This document shows, piece after piece, positions 50,369-58,273 of a DNA stretch of 64,000 nt. The first letter of the stretch is position 1. Each line of letters opens with the position of its first letter. Source of the stretch: Lolliginicoccus lacisalsi (lineage in GTDB: Bacteria; Actinomycetota; Actinomycetes; Mycobacteriales; Mycobacteriaceae); NCBI RefSeq assembly GCF_014841105.1, contig NZ_JACYWE010000001.1, positions 97,995 through 161,994 of the forward strand. Direction: 5' to 3'. The position numbers were made by a program, and so were the translations under genes. Under the pieces are notes generated by a model. That model saw only the letters and a list, made by a program, of their open reading frames with translations, was not told the DNA's origin and ran no database searches.

Positions 50369-51001
50369 CTAGGAGCTCGGCGGCTGGGACAATCCGCGGC
50401 GTGCTTGCTCGACATGCTCCCGCCACGGACGATCGAGCGTCATCACTCCGCTGTCGCCGACGAACGCGCTCGAGATGACGATGTCGGGCTCGAGGCGGGC
50501 AAGCTCGGTGAGAGTCTCGTCCAGCGCCGCACGGTCACTGATGCCCGGTATGTAGCCAGGCGCCCAGGATCCATTCCGGAGGTACACGGTGTCGCCGGTG
50601 AACAGGTATGTGCCGCTGGCACCGTGGGCGAGGTAGCACGTGCTGCCCGGGGTGTGCCCGGGCGCCGGGATGACTTCGAGCACGCTGCCGACGATGTGGG
50701 CAGCGGTGAACGGATCGTCCACCGTCACTCCGGCGAGGTGGGCCTCCGAGGCGTGCAGGTGGAGAGTGGATCCGAACCGATCCCGGATGGTTCGCAGCGA
50801 CGGCGCGATCTCGTCCTGATGGCTGAGGTAGTGGCGCGTCACTCCTCCGAGCCGGGCCATGTGGTCGACCTCGTGGCCGTGGGTCGTGTTGTAGAACAAG
50901 ATGTTTCCCACCGGCGATGTCCACAGGTAGGCATGCGTGGTCAGCCCCGGGGCGGGTTGCTCGGTGCCGGTCTCCCACAGGTCCGGCTCGATTTGCTTCA
51001 T
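50369..51001 (-). CDS. MBL-fold metallohydrolase-like protein
   Basis: 210 residues. The metallo-beta-lactamase fold is seen in GNILFYNTTHGHEVDHMARLGGVTRHYLSHQDEIAPSL, EVIPAPGHTPGSTCYLAHG and YLFTGDTVYL. The usual first metal motif HxHxDH reads LSHQDE here, so the first and last His are replaced, while later His (APGHTPGS) and Asp (TGDTV) are kept; the metal content may differ. GGAGG 5 nt before ATG 51001 supports the start; ATG 51013 is less likely. It is divergent from a TetR gene with a shared operator and is probably controlled by it. Substrate unknown. Confidence 0.82.
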   Translation of the reverse strand: MKQIEPDLWETGTEQPAPGLTTHAYLWTSPVGNILFYNTTHGHEVDHMARLGGVTRHYLSHQDEIAPSLRTIRDRFGSTLHLHASEAHLAGVTVDDPFTAAHIVGSVLEVIPAPGHTPGSTCYLAHGASGTYLFTGDTVYLRNGSWAPGYIPGISDRAALDETLTELARLEPDIVISSAFVGDSGVMTLDRPWREHVEQARRGLSQPPSS

Positions 51002-51020
51002 CTCGGCCTCCATTCCATTA

Positions 51021-51037
51021 CGTTACGTAGTGTAACG
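51021..51037. promoter_or_regulatory. TetR operator between MBL and TetR genes
   Basis: Perfect dyad CGTTAC-N5-GTAACG in the 49 bp between the two divergent starts. It should control both. Confidence 0.65.
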
Positions 51038-51050
51038 CTACAATAGGGGC

Positions 51051-51659
51051 ATGACCACCCCAGGACGCCCGCGCGACCGCAATCTCGATGCCGCGATCCT
51101 CTCGGCAACCCTCGAGCTATTGGCCGAGCGCGGGTACCTCGAGCTCTCCCTTGAAGAGGTCGCCCACCGCGCGGGAACCTCGCGGCCAGCGATCTACCGG
51201 CGGTGGCCAGGGCGCGCGCCGCTCGCCCTCGCCGCGATCGCGGACCGCCTCGCCACTCCTCCGCCGCCGGACACCGGCTGCACCCTGTGCGACCTCAGCG
51301 AAGGCATCGAAGTCTTTCTCGCCGCGTACCGCACGATCCGCCCCGACGTGCTGAGCTCGGTGTTTGCTGACTGTTCCGCCGACCCCCTCCTGCGCGACCG
51401 CTACATCGAGGCAATCGTCGAGCCGCCCCGGCGGGCAGTCGCGCAGACCCTCGACCGAGCGATCGCGCGCGGTGATATCCGCCCGGACGCCGACCGGGAC
51501 GGCCTCCTCGACATGCTGGCCTCGATCGTCCACTACCGCGCCGTCTTCCAGGCCCGCCATCTGACCGAGGACGACGCCTCGGCGGTCGTCGAGACGCTGC
51601 TGCGCGGCGCGGCCGTCGATTACCCGGCACTCGTGGAGCACAGCGCGACGCACCACTGA
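51051..51659 (+). CDS. TetR family regulator of the MBL-fold gene
   Basis: 202 residues. TetR domain: AAILSATLELLAERGYLELSLEEVAHRAGTSRPAIYRRWPGRAPLALAAI, then a TetR C-terminal helical domain (AEPPRR...LVEHSATHH region). The start ATG 51051 lies 14 bp beyond the operator dyad. It is likely to repress itself and the divergent MBL-fold gene until a ligand releases it; the ligand may be the hydrolase substrate. Confidence 0.88.
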   Translation: MTTPGRPRDRNLDAAILSATLELLAERGYLELSLEEVAHRAGTSRPAIYRRWPGRAPLALAAIADRLATPPPPDTGCTLCDLSEGIEVFLAAYRTIRPDVLSSVFADCSADPLLRDRYIEAIVEPPRRAVAQTLDRAIARGDIRPDADRDGLLDMLASIVHYRAVFQARHLTEDDASAVVETLLRGAAVDYPALVEHSATHH

Positions 51660-51937
51660 TCGGATTGCCCATTATTGGCGCGGGGGGCTCGTGCATGCTC
51701 CGAATGGGTGCGCCCGCATCGTGGCGCGGGATCCTTTGCCGTGCAGGAGTTGTGCCGATCGCGGTCCGCGCCGGGTAGCGCAGAAGCGGTGGGCGCGGCT
51801 GGGCGGGAGCGGGTCGTCAGCGTTGATCAAGGACACGCTGAGTACGACGCTGCGGCCATGTCGCACGGTTCCACCCACCCGGCTATGTGATGGGCATCAC
51901 GTATTCGGCGGTGCCGCTAGGCCTCCGGGCGCCGCCG
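51660..51937. other. Convergent intergenic region of 278 bp
   Basis: Between the TetR stop and the DUF3048 stop. A CRP/GlxR-like TGTGA-N6-TCACG (51886-51901) lies here, but no gene starts next to it. No gene or clear terminator is seen. Confidence 0.5.
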
Positions 51938-52870
51938 CTAGGCGTCCGGGACGAGGAAGATCCAAGTCGTGCCCTCCGCGAGCGGGAGATCCTGGCCCGT
52001 GGCGCTGGCAAAGCGGAAGGGATCGGTCGCGGAAGGCCGCATCCACCGCCCGTCGAACCGCTGCCCATCGCGCAGGATCGTCGCCTCGCCCGATCCCGTC
52101 GTGCCCGCCTCCGGCGAGCCGAGCAGGCCATCGCGGACCGGCACCCGCGCGATGGCGATGTTCTCGACCGCGATCTCCCCACCGTCGAGCGTCGAGAAGG
52201 GCTGCCCGTCGAGCGTGATCGACCACGCCTCGCCACTATCGCTCCAGTTGAGCTGGTAGGCCGCGCGCTCGTACACCACATCCTCGGCAGCGGCAGGCTC
52301 ACCGCCACCCGGCAGATCGCCGGTTTCCACGAGCGGCCGCGCGGGCCCAACCGCCGGTCGCGGTAGATCACCCGCGCGCACGTACAGGTTGTGCGGGGCC
52401 GCGCGGCCCGGGTCGCGGAAGAACGCTCCCGCCGCGCTGGACTCGGTGGCATTGATCAACGGCGCTTCGTTGAAGCGCTCGAGCACTTCCCGGGCCGCGC
52501 CCGAGTACGCGAACGTCGGTTCCCCGAACTGCCGCAGCAAGTCGAGGTCCGTGATGCGCGCGCTGCGCACCGGCCCCAGCACCTCCGGGAACGGCGCCTC
52601 GAGCACCGCCATCAGGCGGGTCAGTCCACCTTCCACGGGCTCCACGATGACCAGCGATGCATCCTGCACGCCGGACTGCGGCCGGGCCGCCGCGACATTG
52701 TCGATCTTGACCACCACGACCGGGGCAGGCGGGGCGGGAGCCACCGTGGTCGGCGGCGGCGCCGACGAGCTAGGGGCTGGCGCATCGATCGGGCCCTGCC
52801 CGCACGAGGCCATCGCCAGCACACCCAACAGACCGACCGCCGCAGCGGCCCCACGCGCAACCCGGAGCAT
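51938..52870 (-). CDS. DUF3048 family lipoprotein
   Basis: 310 residues. Signal peptide with lipobox MASC (Cys23), a Pro/Ser/Ala/Thr linker (25-50), then the DUF3048 domain: VVVVKIDNVAAARPQSGVQDASLVIVEPVEGGLTRLMAVLEAPFPEVLGPVRSARITDLDLLRQFG. The C-terminal part shows GEATILRDGQRFDGRWMRPSATDPFRF, also typical. The family is common in actinobacteria and firmicutes as a YerB-like lipoprotein; its function is not known. Start ATG 52870. It is divergent from the SLC13 transporter gene with repeat copy 5 between them. Confidence 0.87.
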   Translation of the reverse strand: MLRVARGAAAAVGLLGVLAMASCGQGPIDAPAPSSSAPPPTTVAPAPPAPVVVVKIDNVAAARPQSGVQDASLVIVEPVEGGLTRLMAVLEAPFPEVLGPVRSARITDLDLLRQFGEPTFAYSGAAREVLERFNEAPLINATESSAAGAFFRDPGRAAPHNLYVRAGDLPRPAVGPARPLVETGDLPGGGEPAAAEDVVYERAAYQLNWSDSGEAWSITLDGQPFSTLDGGEIAVENIAIARVPVRDGLLGSPEAGTTGSGEATILRDGQRFDGRWMRPSATDPFRFASATGQDLPLAEGTTWIFLVPDA

Positions 52871-52970
52871 GCGACATTCCTACCAGGTCCAGGGCCGATG
52901 AACCGTCGATCAAGGCGGGTGTCGGCGGGTGGATGTCGGTGCGCAGCAAGCTAAAGCACCTCGGATCGCC

Positions 52971-53018
52971 AAACGCGATAGAAACTCCACGGGTTCTGGG
53001 CCCGTTTCTATCGCGTTT
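52971..53018. repeat. Dispersed palindromic element, family A copy 5 (symmetric)
   Basis: AAACGCGATAGAAAC (52971-52985) is inverted perfectly at 53004-53018 around an 18-nt spacer. No third half-site follows; instead a 12-bp tandem (GCGACCAAGGAA, 53019-53042) starts. Unlike copies 1, 2 and 4 it lies between divergent genes. Confidence 0.85.
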
Positions 53019-53134
53019 GCGACCAAGGAAGCGACCAAGGAAGCAACCAGGTCCCAGCAGCCACGGACAACTGGCCGCCCCCTTTGTTCGCGATTCCGGC
53101 CACCTCAACCGCGCCGCCGTTTCACGATGGTGGC

Positions 53135-54706
53135 ATGACGAGCACGCAGTCCACGCCTTCCGTCACCCAAGTCACGCCCTCGCCCCGTCGATTGTGGGCA
53201 GGCAGGCTCGGCGGCCCAGCGCTCGCGCTCCTCGCGTACTTCGCGATCCCGGACCATCCGGACCTGTCGCTGGCAGGGCGCACGGTCGCGGCGGTGGCGG
53301 TGCTGATGGCCGTGTGGTGGATGACGGAGTCCTTGCCGCTTCCCGCGACCGCCCTGGTGCCGATCGTGGCGTTCCCGCTCCTGGATGTCCTGCCCATCGG
53401 CGAGGCCACGGCACCGTACGCATCGCCGACGATCTTCCTGTTCATGGGTGGTTTCATGATCGCCCTGGCGATGCAGCGCTGGGATCTGCACCGGCGCATC
53501 GCGCTGCATACGGTGCGGGTGGTGGGTACCCGGCCGCGGCAGATCGTGCTGGGAATGATGGTGGCGACCGCGTTCCTGAGCATGTGGGTGTCGAACACCG
53601 CCACGACATTGATGATGCTGCCGATCGCGGTGTCGGTGCTCGCGCTGGTGGTGAGCGATGACACGAAGAACGGCGCGGCGGGAGCGATAGAGGATCGCGA
53701 TACGCGCAACTTCGCCGTGGGCCTGATGCTCGCGATCGCGTACGCGGCATCGGTGGGCGGCCTGGCGACGATCATCGGCAGCCCTCCCAACGCGATCATG
53801 GTGGCATTCGTGGAGGAGGAGTACGGGATCTCGATCAGCTTCGCTGACTGGATGAAGATGGGCGTGCCGTTGACGGTGGTCTTCCTCGTGATCGTCTGGG
53901 TGCTACTGACACAAGTGATCTATCGGAGCGGGCTGACGGAGATCGCGGGCGGTCGCTCGATGATCCGGTCGCAGTTGACCGGGCTGGGATCGATGTCGCG
54001 CGGCGAGTGGAACGTGCTGGTCGTGTTCGTGGTCGCCGCCCTGCTGTGGGTGTTCCGCGAGCCGCTCGCCGAGGTCGACATCCTGGTGTCCGTGCTGCCG
54101 TTCATGGCGAACCTGTCTGACCCGGCCATCGCGGTCGGGGCGGCGCTGCTGCTGTTCCTGCTGCCCGCGGAGCATCGCCAGGCCGAGACCGAGGACGGCC
54201 AATCGGAGTGGGTTGCCACGTTGGACTGGAAGACCGCGCAGACCGGCATCCCGTGGGGCGTGCTCCTGCTTTTCGGCGGCGGGCTCAGCCTGGCCGGGGC
54301 AGTCTCCGGCACGGGCCTCGATGAGTACATCGGCTCGCAAGTGAGCGGGCTCGGCGCGCTCCCGATCGTGCTGCTCGTCGCAGGGGTGTGCGCGATCGTG
54401 CTGCTGCTGACCGAGCTGACCTCGAACACCGCGACCGCGGCCACGTTCCTGCCCGTGCTCGGCGGTGTGGCGCTGGGGCTGGGGCTCGATCCGATGCTGC
54501 TTCTCGCCCCGGCCGTGCTCGCTGCCTCGTGCGCGTTCATGCTTCCCGTGGCGACGCCGCCGAACGCCATCGTGTTCGGCTCGGGGCATGTGACGATCGG
54601 GCAGATGATGCGGGCCGGGATCTGGCTCAACATCATCGGCGTCGTGCTCATCACCGGGCTTGTGTACGCCCTGGGTGGCTGGGCGCTCGGCATCGAGTTC
54701 GGCTAG
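53135..54706 (+). CDS. SLC13/DASS family anion transporter
   Basis: 523 residues with about 12 membrane segments. The two sodium/substrate signature turns are present as MWVSNTATTLMMLPIA and LLTELTSNTATAATFLPV (SNT motifs), and GSPPNAIMVAF and ATPPNAIVFGSG are the paired P-x-N elements, which fits the divalent-anion:sodium symporter group that carries dicarboxylates, citrate, phosphate or sulphate. ATG 53135 follows GGTGG; a longer frame to 53084 lacks support. The start region is only about 270 bp from the DUF3048 gene. Substrate cannot be chosen from sequence. Confidence 0.88.
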   Translation: MTSTQSTPSVTQVTPSPRRLWAGRLGGPALALLAYFAIPDHPDLSLAGRTVAAVAVLMAVWWMTESLPLPATALVPIVAFPLLDVLPIGEATAPYASPTIFLFMGGFMIALAMQRWDLHRRIALHTVRVVGTRPRQIVLGMMVATAFLSMWVSNTATTLMMLPIAVSVLALVVSDDTKNGAAGAIEDRDTRNFAVGLMLAIAYAASVGGLATIIGSPPNAIMVAFVEEEYGISISFADWMKMGVPLTVVFLVIVWVLLTQVIYRSGLTEIAGGRSMIRSQLTGLGSMSRGEWNVLVVFVVAALLWVFREPLAEVDILVSVLPFMANLSDPAIAVGAALLLFLLPAEHRQAETEDGQSEWVATLDWKTAQTGIPWGVLLLFGGGLSLAGAVSGTGLDEYIGSQVSGLGALPIVLLVAGVCAIVLLLTELTSNTATAATFLPVLGGVALGLGLDPMLLLAPAVLAASCAFMLPVATPPNAIVFGSGHVTIGQMMRAGIWLNIIGVVLITGLVYALGGWALGIEFG

Positions 54707-54721
54707 CGCTCCCGGCCGCGC

Positions 54722-56305
54722 CTACCCAGCGATGAGGTCGGCGGCCTTCTCGCCAATGACGACGCTCGGCGCGTGCGTGTGGCCACGGATGATGGTCGGC
54801 ATGATCGAGGCGTCGGCAACACGGAGGCCGTCGACGCCTCGGACCCGCAGCTCAGGGTCGACGACGCTGTGGTCGTCGCGGCCCATGCGGCAGGTTCCGA
54901 CGGGGTGGTACAGGGTGTGCGCGTAGTGCTCGAGGCACATGTCGAGGACCTCGTCGAGGGGGGTGCCCGGCGCGACGAGCGGCTGGAGGTAGTTGCCGAG
55001 GTGCTGGGCGAGCGGAGCGGTGCCAGCGATGGCGGCGCACGCCCGGATGCCTGCCATGATCGCGGCGCGGTCGCGGCCTTCCTCATCGCTCAGGTACCGG
55101 GGATCGATCAGGGGCTTGGCGAGCGGGTCCGGGGAGGCGAGCGTGATGTCGCCTCGGCTGCGGGGGGTCAGCAGCACGGTGCCGAGGGAGGCGCAGTGGC
55201 CGTCGTGCTCGAACAGGCCCTCACGGAGGAACGGCGCGGGACCGAAGAGCAGCTCGAGGTCGGGCAGCTCGAGGGTGTCGCTGCTGCGGATGAAGCCGTA
55301 GGCCTCGGCGACGTTGGAGGTGAGCATTCCGCGGCGCGCGGCGAGGTAGGAGATGAGCTGCCGCGGGGTCTCGGCGTCGGCGAGAGTGTTGCCGTCGGCT
55401 TCGTAGGAGAGGATGGCAATGAGATGGTCCTGCAGGTTGCGGCCCACCTCGGGGCTGTGGTGCTGCACGGAGATGCCGTGGTGGGTGAGCTGGTCGGCGT
55501 CACCGATGCCGGAGAGCATGAGCAGCTGGGGGGTATTGATGGCTCCGCCGCTGAGGATGACCTCGCGGCCGGCGTCGATCTGGCATTGCTGGCCGCCGTG
55601 CAGGTAGTCGATGCCGGTGGCGCGGGAGCCGGTGAAGCGGATGCGGGTGGCATGGGCACCAGTGATGACCGTGAGGTTGCGGCGCTTGGTGGCGGGCCGC
55701 AGGTAGGCGTCGGCGGTGCTATGCCGGGCGCCGCGCTTCTGGGTGACCATGGTCTGGGTGAAGCCGTCGGGCTGGTACTGGTTGGCGCGCTCGAGGCGAT
55801 GGCCGAGGCTGGATACGGCTTGGAGGTAGTCACTGGTCATGGGGCGCGGGCTGCGCTGCCGGGAGATGTGCAGCGGCCCGTTGGCGCCGTCCCCGGGAGG
55901 GGTGGCGCCCTCGACGTGCTCGATGCGCTGGAAGTACGGCAGCAGCTTCTGGAACGACCAGTCCGGACCGGCGGTGCTGGCCCACTGGTCGTAGTCGGCA
56001 GCGTAGCCGCGCACCCACATCATGGCGTTCATCGACGAGCTACCGCCGAGGGTCTTGCCGCGTGGCCAGTAGATCTTGCGCCCGGCGAGGGCGGGCTGGG
56101 CGGTGGTGCTGTAGTCCCAGTCGTACTCGGTGCGGAAGAGCTTGGAGAACGCGGCGGGGATGTGGATGAACTGGTTGTCGTCGGGTGGCCCGGCCTCGAG
56201 CAGCGCGACCGTGGTGCCGGGCTTCTCGCTGAGCCGCGCGGCGAGGGCCGCTCCGGCTGATCCAGCGCCAACGATGACGTAATCGGCGGTGATGCGCGTG
56301 CTCAT
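54722..56305 (-). CDS. betA: Choline dehydrogenase-like GMC oxidoreductase
   Basis: 527 residues, the length of bacterial choline dehydrogenase. FAD-binding ADYVIVGAGSAGAALAARLSE at the start, PRGKTLGGSSSMNAMMWVRG (GMC signature 1), GGAINTPQLLMLSGIG (signature 2) and HYAHTLYHPVGTCRMG with the catalytic His near the end. It oxidises choline to betaine aldehyde with electrons going to the membrane chain. GGAG 8 nt before ATG 56305 supports the start. It is downstream of an aldehyde dehydrogenase in the same operon (28 bp gap), and a BCCT carrier is divergent, so a choline-to-glycine-betaine route for osmoprotection is likely. Other alcohols remain possible for this enzyme class. Confidence 0.88.
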   Translation of the reverse strand: MSTRITADYVIVGAGSAGAALAARLSEKPGTTVALLEAGPPDDNQFIHIPAAFSKLFRTEYDWDYSTTAQPALAGRKIYWPRGKTLGGSSSMNAMMWVRGYAADYDQWASTAGPDWSFQKLLPYFQRIEHVEGATPPGDGANGPLHISRQRSPRPMTSDYLQAVSSLGHRLERANQYQPDGFTQTMVTQKRGARHSTADAYLRPATKRRNLTVITGAHATRIRFTGSRATGIDYLHGGQQCQIDAGREVILSGGAINTPQLLMLSGIGDADQLTHHGISVQHHSPEVGRNLQDHLIAILSYEADGNTLADAETPRQLISYLAARRGMLTSNVAEAYGFIRSSDTLELPDLELLFGPAPFLREGLFEHDGHCASLGTVLLTPRSRGDITLASPDPLAKPLIDPRYLSDEEGRDRAAIMAGIRACAAIAGTAPLAQHLGNYLQPLVAPGTPLDEVLDMCLEHYAHTLYHPVGTCRMGRDDHSVVDPELRVRGVDGLRVADASIMPTIIRGHTHAPSVVIGEKAADLIAG

Positions 56306-56333
56306 GCTGGGGCTCCTGTAGGCGCTGTCGGGG

Positions 56334-58019
56334 CTATCCGCGCAGGGCGGAGGCGAAGATCCCGGGCAGTTTCGCCCAGGATCGGTTGGCGGCGAACGCG
56401 GTGAGTCGGCGGCCCGTAGTGGCGGCGGTGCGGTTGGTGACGAACCACGGCGGCTTGGGGCTGATGGCGAGCTCGCCGCGCAGCACGGAGCGCGGCACGG
56501 GCCGGAACGGCCCGGTGACGACGGTGCGCTCGGTCTCGGCGAGCAGCAGCGCGTTGTGCACGACTCCGATGCCGGACTGCACATCGTTGAGCGTATGCCC
56601 GGGGAAGGCGCCCCAGGTTGCTCGGGAGGTGAGGTAGCCGACTCCGGTCCAGGCGTTGATCGCCACGGTGCCGTAGCGCAGGTCCTCGACGGCTTGGTCG
56701 AATCGCTCGCCGAGCTCCCGACGGGTGTGCGGGTGGATGATGACGTTCGCGCCGAGGGTGCCGACGAGGTGCTCGTTGGCGAATTCGACGGCCGCATCCA
56801 CGTACTCGGCGGCGTTGCCGGGCAGCTCGGTGACGGCGAGGACGGGCGCGAAGTACTCGGTGGTGAGGGCGGGCGAGTCCGCCTCGAGGCCCGTGGCGAG
56901 CACGCGGTCGCCGATGCGGATGGCTCCGCCGAGCGTGTCGAGGGCGGAGGCGATGCGATCGCCACTGCCTGGGTAATAGGCATCGCGCGAGGGAGCGTCA
57001 ACGAGGACGGAGCGTACCTCGGCGAGGAATGCGTCCTTCTGGTCCCAGTCGGCGGGGACGATGAGCACCTGCGCGGCGATGCAGTTGTAGCCGTTGTTGT
57101 GGAGCCGCTGCGTCACTACATGCTCGGCCTGGTAGCGCAGGTCGGCGTCGCTCCACTCGCCCGGCACGACGATCACTGGGGACACTCCGCCGAGCTCGCT
57201 GCTGATCGGCTTGGCGAGCACCGGATCGTTGCTGGCCTTGCGCCGGGCGCCTTCCTCGCCGGTGCCGAACACGATGGCGTCGTGGGTGGCGGCGCTGCCC
57301 GTCATGTGCACGTGGCTGACCTTCTCGTGGTGGGCGAGGTACCCGCCCACCTCGGCGCCGCCGAGCACGATGCGGACCACGCCGAGATCGATGAGGGGCC
57401 GCAGGGCCTTCTCGAGCACCGGGAGCATGGGGTCGGTGATCGGGTTGAGCTTAAGGATCACCATGCGGTTGTGGGCGAACAGCTCGTAGAGCACATCGAG
57501 TGGCGCGATGGAGGTGATGTTTCCCGCGCCGAGGACCAAGCCGATGCCGGCCGTCTCGGTGGGGGCGAGCTGGGCGAGCCCGGCGGTGCGGATCGCGGTT
57601 TCCTGGTCGATCCCGGGGCGTAGCCACACCTCGGCGTGGAAGCCATTGAGCAACAATGCGTTGGCGAGCTCGTAGGGCAGGACGTCCACCGCTATGCGCC
57701 CGCCGCGGGCCTCGTGGATGTGCTTGGCATCGAGCGGGCTGCGTCCTTGCTCGAGCGCGTGCAGGGACTCCGCGAGGGCGGTGGTGGCGATGAGCACCGG
57801 GTAGGGCCCGGACATCCACTCCTCGCCGAGGAGTGGCGATTTGGCGGGCAGGCCCTTGATGCGGGCCGCGGCGGCCACCCATTCGTTCGCGGCGGTGGCA
57901 ACGCTCGCGTGGACCTGCTCGAGCAGCTCGCGGCGCCTGCGCAGTGGTGTCGCCGACCAGAGCTTCTCCCCTGCCTCTAGCTCCTCGAGCAGGGCATCCA
58001 GGTGTGAGGGAATGGCCAT
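56334..58019 (-). CDS. Aldehyde dehydrogenase, probably betaine-aldehyde-type
   Basis: 561 residues, longer than classical BetB (about 490). Catalytic Cys in NGYNCIAAQVLIVPAD; ELGGVSPVIVVPGEWSDADL holds the general-base Glu; AGNITSIAPLDVLYELFAHN replaces the usual PWNxP turn, so this is an unusual subgroup. It should oxidise an aldehyde with NAD(P). The operon with BetA and the divergent BCCT transporter suggests betaine aldehyde as substrate, but the sequence differs enough from BetB that no symbol is given. ATG 58019 was chosen because GAGG lies 6 nt upstream; TTG 58025 is possible. Confidence 0.82.
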   Translation of the reverse strand: MAIPSHLDALLEELEAGEKLWSATPLRRRRELLEQVHASVATAANEWVAAAARIKGLPAKSPLLGEEWMSGPYPVLIATTALAESLHALEQGRSPLDAKHIHEARGGRIAVDVLPYELANALLLNGFHAEVWLRPGIDQETAIRTAGLAQLAPTETAGIGLVLGAGNITSIAPLDVLYELFAHNRMVILKLNPITDPMLPVLEKALRPLIDLGVVRIVLGGAEVGGYLAHHEKVSHVHMTGSAATHDAIVFGTGEEGARRKASNDPVLAKPISSELGGVSPVIVVPGEWSDADLRYQAEHVVTQRLHNNGYNCIAAQVLIVPADWDQKDAFLAEVRSVLVDAPSRDAYYPGSGDRIASALDTLGGAIRIGDRVLATGLEADSPALTTEYFAPVLAVTELPGNAAEYVDAAVEFANEHLVGTLGANVIIHPHTRRELGERFDQAVEDLRYGTVAINAWTGVGYLTSRATWGAFPGHTLNDVQSGIGVVHNALLLAETERTVVTGPFRPVPRSVLRGELAISPKPPWFVTNRTAATTGRRLTAFAANRSWAKLPGIFASALRG

Positions 58020-58166
58020 CGTCAACCTCGTCTCGCCCCGGCCTGTGGCACAGCCGGATATCGCTGAATCGTATTGCCGCTACCGTACTCCGGTCAGCCG
58101 CGGTCAGGGCGGACTTGGGAGCTGGGCCAGCGCGTCATGATGGACAGTTTTTCACGAGCAAAGGGC

Positions 58167-58182
58167 TGTGTTCCGCGTCACA
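58167..58182 (+). promoter_or_regulatory. CRP/GlxR-like site in the betaine locus
   Basis: TGTGTTCCGCGTCACA matches TGTGA-N6-TCACA at nine of ten specified positions. It lies in the 254-bp region between the divergent aldehyde dehydrogenase and BCCT genes, where it could act on either. Confidence 0.45.
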
Positions 58183-58273
58183 GAGTGCCATGATTGATCT
58201 TGAGCCGTATGGACCCGGGAGCCTAGAGAGACAGAGCGATCTGACCACGCTACTTCGGTGAGGAAGTGCCGCC

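Noticed and set aside
51886-51901. CRP/GlxR-like site TGTGA-N6-TCACG as a promoter element
   Set aside because: It lies between two convergent genes; no start codon is near enough to be controlled by it.
8234-53018. Family A palindromes as ordinary intrinsic terminators
   Set aside because: Most lack a T-tract, one is between divergent genes and one before a gene start; half-site spacing is conserved beyond the stem.
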